20,497 nucleotides of DNA from a virus, in IMG/VR virus record IMGVR_UViG_3300024999_001601, positions 1 through 20,497 of that record; one strand, written 5' to 3'. Within the stretch, counting starts at the first letter, position 1. Each line of letters begins with the position of its first letter. Below, in pieces: positions 1 through 7,107 of the stretch. The translations under genes and the position numbers were made by a program. Below the pieces are notes generated by a model. That model worked only from the letters and a program-made list of their open reading frames with translations, did no database searches and had not been told where the DNA came from.

Positions 1-199
1 CATTTCCCTCTGAATAAAAGCATTCTTCAAACATTCGTTTATTTAAATCTGGTTCACAATCTGCTTTAACTATATTGCTTGCTACTGAAAGATCATAATC
101 TTCATCTAGTATTTCTCCTAATATTCTTAGTGCTTGTTTTCTGTTTGTTTCTTCTAGTAACATGCTAATATTATCTTTAATATCTTTAAGGTCTTCCAT
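1..199 (-). CDS. Small hypothetical protein, runs off left edge
   Basis: An open frame starts at the ATG at 199 and continues to the window edge without a stop (66 codons visible). An AGAAAGGA ribosome binding site lies about 8-14 bases upstream. The visible protein is acidic and probably helical, beginning MEDLKDIKDNISMLLEE, with Cys residues near visible positions 48 and 61. I recognise no family. It is the last visible member of the minus-strand run of small phage genes behind the PARP operon. Its C-terminus is outside the window. Confidence 0.65.
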   Translation of the reverse strand, partial: MEDLKDIKDNISMLLEETNRKQALRILGEILDEDYDLSVASNIVKADCEPDLNKRMFEECFYSEGN

Positions 200-231
200 T
201 TAATCAATTCCTTTCTCAAATACCATAAATG

Positions 232-402
232 TTAAATTTTATCTGGAGCATATTCATCACAATCTTCAACCATCTTTGATTTTAATGTATGTAAACAAGT
301 ATAATTTTTCTCCAAACACAATTCTAATTCTTCACAATCTAAACAACATATATCTTTTAATATTTTGCTTTGTGGACATTCACCTAGAAAACATTTACCC
401 AA
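232..402 (-). CDS. Cysteine-rich mini-protein (56 aa, TTG start)
   Basis: This 56-residue frame starts with TTG at 402 behind a near-perfect AAGGAGGA site and ends with TAA at 232. There is no ATG near the N-terminus. It has eight cysteines (residues 4, 9, 19, 20, 23, 29, 36 and 48), including a CCxxC core, and is otherwise acidic. The spacing suggests a small metal-binding (zinc-knuckle-like) protein or a disulfide-rich peptide. No secretion signal is seen, so an intracellular zinc-binding role is more likely. I do not recognise a family. It sits 23 bp after the 85-aa gene and 32 bp before the next start, consistent with one operon. Confidence 0.7.
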   Translation of the reverse strand: MGKCFLGECPQSKILKDICCLDCEELELCLEKNYTCLHTLKSKMVEDCDEYAPDKI

Positions 403-425
403 GTTTATGTATTCCTCCTTTCTTA

Positions 426-683
426 TTATATTTTTAATACGGTATTTCCTTCTATATCGTCAATTGTAAATAAAAATCCTTTTTGTTCAAATTCTTCTTG
501 CTTTTTAATTTCTATAAGTGGTTCGAACTCAATAGTATTAGATTCAATATCAACACTTTTAATTAATGCTCGATTAATAGTTGTATGCCCATATTCCTTT
601 GAATCAAATTCTATTTTATATTCTTTGTTAACCTCAAATTTACCCACATCCAATTCTGTTTCCTCGAAAGTTAATTTTATCAT
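426..683 (-). CDS. Hypothetical protein, 85 aa
   Basis: ATG at 683 has an AAAGGAGAAAA ribosome binding site. The sequence alternates short beta-like stretches with charged residues (LTFEETELDVGKFEVNKEYK; a second strand region near residues 40-55) and is acidic. No membrane segment, signal peptide or Cys motif is present. It resembles the small all-beta proteins common in Firmicute phages, but I cannot name a family. Co-directional with its neighbours at short spacing. Confidence 0.7.
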   Translation of the reverse strand: MIKLTFEETELDVGKFEVNKEYKIEFDSKEYGHTTINRALIKSVDIESNTIEFEPLIEIKKQEEFEQKGFLFTIDDIEGNTVLKI

Positions 684-727
684 AATTATAATTTTCTCCT
701 TTTTTTTTGTAACATGAAATTGGTCAT

Positions 728-874
728 TTAAAATAATGCTTGATTTATGATATCTATCACATTATCTTGATCAAGAGAACTTAAGTATCCAGTATCTACA
801 TATTTCGAGAACATGTTCTCTAATATTTCTTTTACCATTCTTAATGCTTCATTTTTAGATTCTATAGTATTCAT
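728..874 (-). CDS. Hypothetical helical mini-protein, 48 aa
   Basis: ATG at 874 follows an AGGAAGGAAAA ribosome binding site, and TAA is at 728. The peptide begins MNTIESKNEALRMVKEILEN and is predicted helical, amphipathic and soluble. Its start codon overlaps (ATGA) the stop of a conserved-looking open frame at 871-984 that lacks a usual start codon, which suggests translational coupling. Function unknown. Confidence 0.6.
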   Translation of the reverse strand: MNTIESKNEALRMVKEILENMFSKYVDTGYLSSLDQDNVIDIINQALF

Positions 875-984
875 TCGTTTTTCCTTCCTATCCATTGAAA
901 TCGATATTTTATGCCATTTGGAGAATCCTGAAACCCTTTAATAGCAACGATTACAGGATTCTTACCTTTCTTAATTTTATGATT
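871..984 (-). other. Protein-like open frame without a canonical start
   Basis: After the stop of the 100-aa gene, a different frame (+1 relative to it) is open for 37 codons and reads like real protein: ...KKGKNPVIVAIKGFQDSPNG followed by IKYRFQWIGRKNE and TGA. That TGA overlaps the ATG of the 48-aa gene. No ATG, GTG or TTG exists in the frame. Possible explanations are an ATT/ATC start (ATC at 951 has an AAGAAAGG 13 bases upstream), a C-terminal piece separated from the 100-aa gene by a frameshift, or a remnant. I cannot choose among them. Confidence 0.35.
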
Positions 985-1279
985 TTACTAAAGTTTTAAG
1001 TTCTTTCTGTAATGATACTATTTTTGCTCTGATATATGCAATTTTAATTCCTTTTGTCTCATTATATGTATCAATAGGTAAACATTTTGATACTCCTTTT
1101 GATCCATCTTCAAGAATTACAATCGTGGCATTATTATTTTGAATAACTTTTTCATGTTTTGCTGAAGTTCTAAAAGAACTATCTTTGATAACATCTTTTG
1201 TTCTAGCATCAACCTCTGTAAAATATTGTTTAGTCCCATGATATGTAATTTCCTTAATCTTAGCATCTTGATTTCCCAT
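977..1279 (-). CDS. Hypothetical protein, 100 aa
   Basis: ATG at 1279 follows AAAGGAG with good spacing. The protein starts MGNQDAKIKEITYHGTKQYF, is basic and mixed alpha/beta, and ends in a lysine-rich helix (AYIRAKIVSLQKELKTLVKS). There are no membrane segments. No family recognised. It lies 33 bp downstream of the PARP gene and may share its transcript. An open frame continues in another register beyond its stop (871-984), so the true C-terminus may be longer if a frameshift is present. Confidence 0.65.
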   Translation of the reverse strand: MGNQDAKIKEITYHGTKQYFTEVDARTKDVIKDSSFRTSAKHEKVIQNNNATIVILEDGSKGVSKCLPIDTYNETKGIKIAYIRAKIVSLQKELKTLVKS

Positions 1280-1312
1280 TTTATCAAAACTCCTTTATAT
1301 TTTATTTTTAAA

Positions 1313-2530
1313 TTATTTAAGTTCTACTAAATACTTGATTGTAATTTGATCTTCCTTATAGACAATAATCTCATCGTTTCTTAACATACTTCCTTCGTGG
1401 GCATGTAAACAATTTGCTCCTTTACATTCTCTTTGCAATTGTTCATAGTTGAAATTGTGATATTTATTATCAAAAGAATGAACGTCATAAGGTTTACCAT
1501 ATGCCACATCATACAAACTCATGAATGCTGAATTTGAATTTCCTCCAGCCCAATATGAACCATGTAAAGACGTATATCCAAGACTCTTTTGCGCTTTAGG
1601 GGCAAAATATATCCCATATCCAAACATCTTGCCTGTAACCACTGCTGATGGTCTTAGAACTAATCCTGTATTGATAATGCTCCACCAGTTCTCATTTCTG
1701 CTACCGTGCCATAATAATTTTGTGTTCTTTATTTTATTTTCCTTGATGTATGTATCATATTTTTCTTGAGTCTTAATGCTAGTAACTTTCCATGCCTGAT
1801 AGAATTTATCACTAATTGAACCAAGTGTTTTCTTTATTAGTTTCTTCTCTTCTTCTGTAATTTCTTCAAATTGTAAACCCATAACATCTAATATTGTTTG
1901 ATTGTTAATTGGCTCGTTTTCAGTAGTATCTTCATCCTCTTTAACTACAGATTGTTGAACTACTTGCCCCTTCATTACATCAAGTAAATCCTGTTCTTTC
2001 TGAATAATTTCACCAAAATCTTCTACTTTTGTTGCTAAATTATCCTTAACTTTTTTCATTTTTCGAGGAATAATCTTAAACAGTTCTACAAGAATTTTAT
2101 TAAATAATTCAATTGTATCAGAACTAATTAAGTTATTTAAAGTTAATTGTGCTTCATCAATCATTACTTGAGTAACTTTATTTGAAGAAATTGTATAGTT
2201 ATCTGCAATTGCTTGTCGAGCCATAGATTGCAGTCTTGATACAATAGATGCAATTACTTGATTTGGAATATCCAAGTATTCTTTGTTCTTCTTTTCTTTA
2301 ACGATTGTATCAGCAACTAATCTTGACTGATTTTCATATCCCTTTTTCAATTTGCTTTTCAAAGTAGAATCCCATTTACCCATAGGGTAAGAAGTTGTTT
2401 GGAAACCTGAATTTCCAATTCTACCGAATTGAACGTCAAATATCGAACCATTAGGTATCATTCGATAAAATTTATTGTTGTTTGCTCCTGCTTCTACTTT
2501 TACAAGATATAATGGATTTACTTCACTCAT
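1313..2530 (-). CDS. WGR-PARP: poly/mono(ADP-ribose) polymerase-like protein
   Basis: This protein transfers ADP-ribose from NAD+ to a target, probably at or near damaged DNA. Residue numbers count from the ATG at 2530, chosen because GGAGGTG lies just upstream; an in-frame ATG at 2545 has no site. Residues about 5-70 are a WGR-type domain (FYRM, FDVQFGRIG, KLKKGYENQS). Residues about 85-190 are helical, where eukaryotic PARPs have the regulatory domain. Residues about 235-405 are the PARP catalytic domain: LLWHGSR with H275, FGYGIYFAPKAQKS with Y308, and NDEIIVY with E387. This is the complete H-Y-E triad of PARP1-type enzymes. The start overlaps the macrodomain stop (TAATG), so the two are translationally coupled. 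Target and chain length cannot be read from sequence. PARPs are rare in bacteria and phages. Confidence 0.93.
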   Translation of the reverse strand: MSEVNPLYLVKVEAGANNNKFYRMIPNGSIFDVQFGRIGNSGFQTTSYPMGKWDSTLKSKLKKGYENQSRLVADTIVKEKKNKEYLDIPNQVIASIVSRLQSMARQAIADNYTISSNKVTQVMIDEAQLTLNNLISSDTIELFNKILVELFKIIPRKMKKVKDNLATKVEDFGEIIQKEQDLLDVMKGQVVQQSVVKEDEDTTENEPINNQTILDVMGLQFEEITEEEKKLIKKTLGSISDKFYQAWKVTSIKTQEKYDTYIKENKIKNTKLLWHGSRNENWWSIINTGLVLRPSAVVTGKMFGYGIYFAPKAQKSLGYTSLHGSYWAGGNSNSAFMSLYDVAYGKPYDVHSFDNKYHNFNYEQLQRECKGANCLHAHEGSMLRNDEIIVYKEDQITIKYLVELK

Positions 2531-2988
2531 TATTTCACCTCCCATCTATATAGCGTCACATCATAGTCACCAAAAACTTCTTCAATAATTTTATAAACAA
2601 AAGGCCATGATCCTCCAGCTAGACCGCATCCAATGTTGAATGGAATTGCGACAGATAAATTATGATCTTTTGCATTGATTTTTAATGTAAATAAAGCTTC
2701 TTCTAATGCCTTATAATCAGTTTGTTGTTTGTCTGTGCCATACTTATATTGACCAAATAAATTTGCTACATATTTATTTTCATCTACTTTTACAAAATGA
2801 CAATCTCCTAAAGCTTGAATTGGAAATTTAGTATTGGTGAGATATATTTGATAGTCTTTAAAAACTTTAGGATATTTGCTTTTAATTTGTTTGGCTATTC
2901 CTCCACCCATTACGCTCATGCAATTAACTTGGTGGGCTATGATATTTTCAGATGCTTGTAAAATATCTTCATCTACTATTTTAATCAA
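2530..2988 (-). CDS. Macrodomain protein (ADP-ribose binding or hydrolase)
   Basis: A stand-alone 152-aa macrodomain. The ligand-binding loops are clear: HQVNCMSVMGGGIAKQIK (residues 19-36) and IPFNIGCGLAGGSWP (115-129). The family binds ADP-ribose and often removes it from proteins or nucleic acid (TARG1/DarG-like) or hydrolyses ADP-ribose-1''-phosphate. The start is TTG at 2988 with GGAGGAAAA 8-9 bases upstream; no ATG fits. It sits between the DNA ligase (19 bp upstream) and the PARP (1-nt overlap), forming a writer/eraser pair. Hydrolase activity is inferred from family and context; it could be a binder only. Confidence 0.92.
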   Translation of the reverse strand: MIKIVDEDILQASENIIAHQVNCMSVMGGGIAKQIKSKYPKVFKDYQIYLTNTKFPIQALGDCHFVKVDENKYVANLFGQYKYGTDKQQTDYKALEEALFTLKINAKDHNLSVAIPFNIGCGLAGGSWPFVYKIIEEVFGDYDVTLYRWEVK

Positions 2989-3007
2989 AATATTTTCCTC
3001 CTCTCAA

Positions 3008-4294
3008 TTAATTCATACTAATTTCATTTTTATCATGTCTGATTTTTCCTTCCCAAGTTGGAAAGCGAAGTCCATAACTACCATTTGAGTTCTTAGAGAC
3101 TTCAAAATAACCGACCGTCACTATTTTACCTGTAATTAATTCTGGTTGCTTGTAGTACGTTTTACGCTCTTCATCTGAGAATCCTGAACCACAATTACAT
3201 TCGTATAATTTACCTTCATGCTCAAATTGAATTGTAATTGCCCCAAGCATATTTTCATATTTTCCTGTGCCTTCTAAAACTTCTAAACAACGAACATCAG
3301 CATTATTGAAAACTTTAACTTTTAATATCACATCACTTCTTTTACAAACGTAAGGCATGTCCATATTAACCATTAATCCCTCTAATCCTTGTTCTGTCGC
3401 CCAAGACATCCATTTTCCTACTTCATCTAAATTACCTCCAATATATAAAGATTTAACTTCTCTACAATGTGGAAGATCGTATGTTTCAAATATATTGCTC
3501 AATCTTGATTTTCTCGCTACACATTTACTCAAAGATTTACCATTTTGAAATTCTTTAAGGTCTAATACATCAAAAATATGAAATACTAATCCAGTTTTAT
3601 TACTTCCTTTGCTTCTTGCTTTAGAAGTTGTTTCTGCATAAACTTCAATTGTACTGCCCTGAATATCTGCAATCAATTCTCCGTCAAAAACAATATTATC
3701 TATTGGTAAACCAAGAATATCTGATTCAATTTCTTGAAGCCCTTCATATGGTTTTCCCTGTCTGCTGAAAGATTTAATAATCCCATTATCTTTGATTACT
3801 ACACACCGATTTCCATCGATTTTTTCACTAATTACGAAATTACCTTTAATTTTATGTTGATGGTCTTCAAATTTCTTGGCTAACATTACACTGAATGCTT
3901 TAATAAACCCAGCTCCATAAACCTTATTCAAAGTACCATCTGTTAGTCCAATTGATAAATCTTTTGAAACAATTTTAGTGTAGAAGTCTCTTAATTCTAT
4001 TGGTTGTGATTGAATGAAATGCTGTACGAACGCAATATCTTCGTCCCTGCCTGAATTATGTACTTTTAAATAATCCATAATCTCAATGATTGATAATGTC
4101 GATGCGATTGTTGGAAGTTTTAACTTCTTACTGATTTTCTTTTTACTTAACCCTGTTAAAACGAAAGGATCATAGATAAACTTCATTACCTCTTTAAACA
4201 GTTTATTATCTTTATTTTCTAATAAGATTTTCTCCTTATAATTCCTACCACTAGTTCCTTGAAGTTTTTCTACGATTTCTAATACTTTTTCCAC
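3008..4294 (-). CDS. ATP-dependent DNA ligase
   Basis: Seals nicks in DNA using ATP. Motif I is SEKIDGNRCVV with the adenylated lysine at about residue 158 (numbering from the GTG start). Motif III is FDGEL, IIIa FHIFDVLD, IV LEGLMVN and V ILKVK, and the C-terminal OB fold ends in RFPTWEGKIRHDK, resembling motif VI. The length of 428 aa is larger than SPbeta LigB (about 270 aa) and closer to T7/T4-type enzymes with an N-terminal DNA-binding region. I prefer the GTG at 4294, with GAAGGAGA about 7 bases upstream; an ATG at 4315 would add 7 residues but lacks a good site. It opens the ligase-macrodomain-PARP operon behind a clear promoter. Using ATP makes phage DNA sealing independent of NAD+, unlike host LigA. 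Confidence 0.95.
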   Translation of the reverse strand: MEKVLEIVEKLQGTSGRNYKEKILLENKDNKLFKEVMKFIYDPFVLTGLSKKKISKKLKLPTIASTLSIIEIMDYLKVHNSGRDEDIAFVQHFIQSQPIELRDFYTKIVSKDLSIGLTDGTLNKVYGAGFIKAFSVMLAKKFEDHQHKIKGNFVISEKIDGNRCVVIKDNGIIKSFSRQGKPYEGLQEIESDILGLPIDNIVFDGELIADIQGSTIEVYAETTSKARSKGSNKTGLVFHIFDVLDLKEFQNGKSLSKCVARKSRLSNIFETYDLPHCREVKSLYIGGNLDEVGKWMSWATEQGLEGLMVNMDMPYVCKRSDVILKVKVFNNADVRCLEVLEGTGKYENMLGAITIQFEHEGKLYECNCGSGFSDEERKTYYKQPELITGKIVTVGYFEVSKNSNGSYGLRFPTWEGKIRHDKNEISMN

Positions 4295-4346
4295 TAATAT
4301 CTCTCCTTCTTTCATATAAAAATTTAGACTCCATTGCCCATACCTT

Positions 4347-4376
4347 ATGATACCACAATGAAGTACAATATGTCAA
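4347..4376 (-). promoter_or_regulatory. Sigma-A-type promoter of the ligase-macrodomain-PARP operon
   Basis: On the minus strand TTGACA (4376-4371) and TATCAT (4352-4347) are 18 bp apart. The predicted start is near 4340, about 45 bases upstream of the ligase GTG. The -35 is a perfect consensus match and there is no gene on the other strand. Confidence 0.7.
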
Positions 4377-4436
4377 TATTATTATTTTCTATTGATTAAA
4401 TAATTTATCTTCCGATGAACTCACAAACTTAATGGA

Positions 4437-4721
4437 TTATTCATCCCAATAATCTAATTGCCCAGACCAACCCTCAAATTCCTTGAGATATGAAAACTTC
4501 TCTGTATGTTCGGAAATATATTTATCAATAGCACTTTTTATTTGAGCAATAATACTCTGTTCTTGCGTAGTGCTCCAAGAATAATTAAATGGCATTATAT
4601 ATTTGTCATCTACTCTCAATATTTGAACGGTATGTTCAGTTGAACCATTTATTCTTTTTTCTTTTGTATAAGAATAGTCTACTAGATAGTTTTTACCATG
4701 ATAGTTTATAGTTTTTCTCAT
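4437..4721 (-). CDS. Hypothetical protein, 94 aa
   Basis: Five in-frame codons separate ATGs at 4733, 4730 and 4721. The AGAAAGGA site directly abuts the first two, so I take 4721 as the start. The protein (MRKTINYHGKNYLVDYSYTK...) is mixed alpha/beta with aromatic residues, a helix around IIAQIKSAIDKYISE and an acidic C-terminus GQLDYWDE. No known family. The leader upstream holds one copy of a 29-nt repeat and an inverted repeat. The ligase promoter lies just downstream, so this gene probably ends the upstream transcript. Confidence 0.65.
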   Translation of the reverse strand: MRKTINYHGKNYLVDYSYTKEKRINGSTEHTVQILRVDDKYIMPFNYSWSTTQEQSIIAQIKSAIDKYISEHTEKFSYLKEFEGWSGQLDYWDE

Positions 4722-4776
4722 ATTATTCATCATCCTTTCTAAATTAGAATAAAACTTCTCTTTTATCGGTTATTGC

Positions 4777-4813
4777 GCTTCTGAAAGTGACTTATAGTAA
4801 GGGTTTCAGAAGC
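4777..4813. repeat. 10-bp inverted repeat containing copy 1 of a 29-nt repeat
   Basis: The arms GCTTCTGAAA (4777-4786) and TTTCAGAAGC (4804-4813) are perfect complements around 17 bases. The inner part 4781-4809 matches, in the opposite orientation, a 29-nt element at 9066-9094 with 21 of 29 identities (shared GAAACCCTTA at one end and ACTTTCAG at the other). Both copies lie in gene leaders and are followed toward the gene by GATAAAAGAGA and a TTTAGAA ribosome-binding region. It could be a protein-binding site or an RNA hairpin. Confidence 0.6.
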
Positions 4814-4834
4814 ACAAATTTAGTTAATTCATTC

Positions 4835-6148
4835 TCAAAGAGAAATGTTGTGTATTTTTATCATTGTATCAATATATTCTTTTAATCTTTTGGTTAATTC
4901 TAAGAATGTACCATACAATTCAATTTTATCTTGTATTTTATCTAGCTTAATAGTCCATTCTTCTTTGTTATCATCATAATCTTGATACTCTTCATATTGT
5001 GAATAAATATAGTTAATAATTTCTAGTCTGCAATTATTATTTTTAGTCTTATCATACTCAAAAACAATTAACGACTTGTTTACTAATTCTCCCTCTGACC
5101 ATTGTGCAGCATCATTAAAAGTCAACTCTGTTTCTAAATAAATTTCTAACCCTTTATATTTGTTAACAATTTTTGCATCTTGATTGTAACCTCTACCATC
5201 CCAATAGTCTTTATACTCAATTTGAATATGGCGTTCATTCCAAGATTCTTTGTAGTAATCTTCTTTATCTCTGAGATTATTAAATATTTTCTGCACATCA
5301 TATGTATTATAATATTTTCCATTCTCAAAGTATCCTATTTTACCTTCTTGCTCTTCTTTAAAAGCATTAATACACTTTACTAACTCATTAATATCATCTG
5401 CTCCATTGTAATTAAAATAATATGCTTTCTTCACGTCTCCTGAATGCGTTCCTGAATTAACATCCCATCCCTTGTCATTAGTTACTACCAAATGGAAATT
5501 ATCCATCCATGCAGAATATACTTTAATAAAAAGGTTTTTGCCAAGTTTTAAATACCCTTTTGGTCTATTTAAAGTAAAAGTGTAATCTCTTTCTTCTACT
5601 TCAAAACCATTTTCTCTCAATAATTCTGGTAAAATAATATATTTTTTATACTTAATACTCATATAATCTTCTAAAGAATCATACTTAAACAAATCTAATG
5701 CTTCTTCAAGTCTTGCTTGAGATGTATTTTGGCAACCAAGATCACAATAAAAATCAATTTTCTCCCCAGATAACTTATTCTGTATTTCTCTTAACGCCCA
5801 AATGCCTTGATCGATATCAACATCGCTAGAATTATTTACTTTAAACTCCCAATTGTTCAATGAGCAATAATATACTTCTAGTGTGGATTCATAATCTTCT
5901 TCATCAAAATTAGTAAACTTCTCATAACTCTCAATAATAAATCCACATTCCTTAATTTTGTTAAGTAGTTTAGAAGAATAACAATCGGTTTCATAATTTA
6001 CATTTTTAAATCCAACTTCTCTATGTTCTTTTATTTTTTCTTCAATCTGAATCTTGTTACTTTCCATATCAATTAATTTTTTAGCATATTGTTTCTCATT
6101 TAACTCCATTGCTTGTTGTGCAAGTTTATAAATATTTTCAAAACTCAT
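4835..6148 (-). CDS. Large hypothetical phage protein, 437 aa
   Basis: ATG at 6148 has an AGAGGAA ribosome binding site. The protein is acidic and rich in Tyr, Asn, Asp and Glu. The N-terminal 50 residues look like a coiled coil (YKLAQQAMELNEKQYAKKLI), and another helical stretch is at the C-terminus (about 400-437). Between them are several beta-rich, aromatic segments around residues 60-110, 190-240 and 310-360. There are scattered cysteines but no regular zinc motif. No membrane segments or signal. I do not recognise a family; large proteins of this look are common in jumbo and SPbeta-like phages. Its stop is followed by the leader carrying the 29-nt repeat. Confidence 0.75.
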   Translation of the reverse strand: MSFENIYKLAQQAMELNEKQYAKKLIDMESNKIQIEEKIKEHREVGFKNVNYETDCYSSKLLNKIKECGFIIESYEKFTNFDEEDYESTLEVYYCSLNNWEFKVNNSSDVDIDQGIWALREIQNKLSGEKIDFYCDLGCQNTSQARLEEALDLFKYDSLEDYMSIKYKKYIILPELLRENGFEVEERDYTFTLNRPKGYLKLGKNLFIKVYSAWMDNFHLVVTNDKGWDVNSGTHSGDVKKAYYFNYNGADDINELVKCINAFKEEQEGKIGYFENGKYYNTYDVQKIFNNLRDKEDYYKESWNERHIQIEYKDYWDGRGYNQDAKIVNKYKGLEIYLETELTFNDAAQWSEGELVNKSLIVFEYDKTKNNNCRLEIINYIYSQYEEYQDYDDNKEEWTIKLDKIQDKIELYGTFLELTKRLKEYIDTMIKIHNISL

Positions 6149-6196
6149 TTATATTCCTCTTTCTATATTTTATATCAATTAAATTCCTGATTTTAA

Positions 6197-6571
6197 TTAC
6201 TCTTTTATATACCATTTTCCTTCAGCTATAGCATGTGCAGGAAACTGATCATAAACATGATTTATATCATTTTCTCTATTCCATTCTCCATCATATACAT
6301 CACAATATATTATTCTACCTTCATAATACCAAGCAAGAAATGCATCTTTGAATTCTACAGGAGTTTTTAATAATTCCCATTCATCATTTATATTACCATT
6401 GTCTTCAATTAAACCTATAGATACAGTAAATGGTTCATTAAGCTCTTTCCAATATAAAGTACAATCTTCTTCATTAAAATGAATCGTTAAATTACATCTA
6501 AGATTTTTAAATTCTAAACCACATCTATTATCTGATTCTGAATATGTTTTTAACATTTCCCAAGTTTTAAT
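6197..6571 (-). CDS. MKTWEM-type phage protein, probable ATT start
   Basis: The first ATG (6556) has no ribosome binding site at a useful distance, but GAAGGGAG sits exactly 8 bases upstream of an in-frame ATT at 6571. Starting there gives (M)KTWEMLKTYSES, which matches the MKTWEM N-terminus I know from a widespread family of small Firmicute phage proteins. The later WELLKTPVEFKDAFLAWYYEG and the C-terminal EGKWYIKE also fit that family. It is 124 aa from ATT. Function of the family is unknown; it is usually found among early or accessory genes. Co-directional with its neighbours. Confidence 0.75.
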   Translation of the reverse strand: MKTWEMLKTYSESDNRCGLEFKNLRCNLTIHFNEEDCTLYWKELNEPFTVSIGLIEDNGNINDEWELLKTPVEFKDAFLAWYYEGRIIYCDVYDGEWNRENDINHVYDQFPAHAIAEGKWYIKE

Positions 6572-6685
6572 ATTAGCATCTCCCTTCTAAATTCCGATGA
6601 ATTACATTTTTGATCTGATTCTGCATAATAAACTCTTACTTAGGACATAATAATATCAACAATTTCACTCTCATCCTTTAGCATT

Positions 6686-6724
6686 GGCCTTGCCTATCGG
6701 TGAGGTCTTTCTTTTTACTTTTTC
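6686..6724 (+). terminator. Plus-strand intrinsic terminator
   Basis: GGCCTTGCC (6686-6694) and GGTGAGGTC (6699-6707) pair fully in RNA with some G-U pairs around a TATC loop. They are followed by TTTCTTTTTACTTTTTC. This works only for a plus-strand transcript, although all large genes nearby are on the minus strand. The transcript it would end (6572-6685 or longer) is unknown and could be a small or antisense RNA. Confidence 0.65.
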
Positions 6725-6763
6725 TATATCAAACTATCAAACAAATTAATAGGATGTGATATT

Positions 6764-6856
6764 ATGGATTTTAAAAGAATCATAATTATAATATTAGGAT
6801 TAATGGTTATTGCAACTCCGTTTGTGAGTATGGCTGTTTATTATTTTAGTTATTAA
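6764..6856 (+). CDS. Hydrophobic 30-aa peptide on the plus strand
   Basis: ATG at 6764 lies behind an AGGATGTGA ribosome-binding-like site and the frame stops at 6856. The peptide is MDFKRIIIIILGLMVIATPF followed by VSMAVYYFSY: a short charged head and one membrane-spanning segment. It is the only convincing plus-strand frame in the window and stands alone between a plus-strand terminator and the convergent 62-aa gene. Size and shape fit a small membrane peptide, including type I toxins such as those of SPbeta, but no antisense promoter could be identified. A chance frame is possible. Confidence 0.45.
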   Translation: MDFKRIIIIILGLMVIATPFVSMAVYYFSY

Positions 6857-6860
6857 TATT

Positions 6861-7049
6861 TTATTCTTCAATTACAATGTATTTTTTATTTTCAGACTGT
6901 TTATCTATACCATATTCAATATCATTAATTAGTTTGCCAAAATAATAACCTTTATCATTTTCATGCAATACTTTATATTTTTCTCCCTCTTTCCAAACCA
7001 AATGTTCTCCATCGTAAATATCTTTATTGAATATACAATATTTATTCAA
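6861..7049 (-). CDS. Hypothetical protein, 62 aa (TTG start)
   Basis: TTG at 7049 follows AAAGGAG by about 11 bases; no ATG is available. The protein (MNKYCIFNKDIYDGEHLVWK...) is short, charged and likely beta-rich, like the small SH3-like phage proteins (HLVWKEGEKYKVLHENDKGY). Function unknown. It converges on the plus-strand peptide at 6764-6856 with only 4 bp between stops. Confidence 0.65.
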   Translation of the reverse strand: MNKYCIFNKDIYDGEHLVWKEGEKYKVLHENDKGYYFGKLINDIEYGIDKQSENKKYIVIEE

Positions 7050-7107
7050 TTTTTATTTATCTCCTTTCACTTATGAAATCTAATTCCTTTTAAGTTTAGT
7101 CAAATAA

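Noticed and set aside
925-938. CTGAAACCCTT as a third copy of the 29-nt repeat
   Set aside because: Only the left end matches; the second half is absent and the stretch lies in a protein-like frame.
1521-1769. Plus-strand open frame of 82 codons inside the PARP gene
   Set aside because: It is antisense to a clear PARP catalytic domain, lacks an RBS and family features; a shadow frame. The same holds for the other plus-strand frames inside minus-strand genes.
1313-2988. PARP plus macrodomain as DarT-DarG
   Set aside because: DarT lacks WGR and the HGSR/GIYFA pattern seen here; the toxin-like gene is a PARP1-type enzyme, so only the writer/eraser logic is shared.
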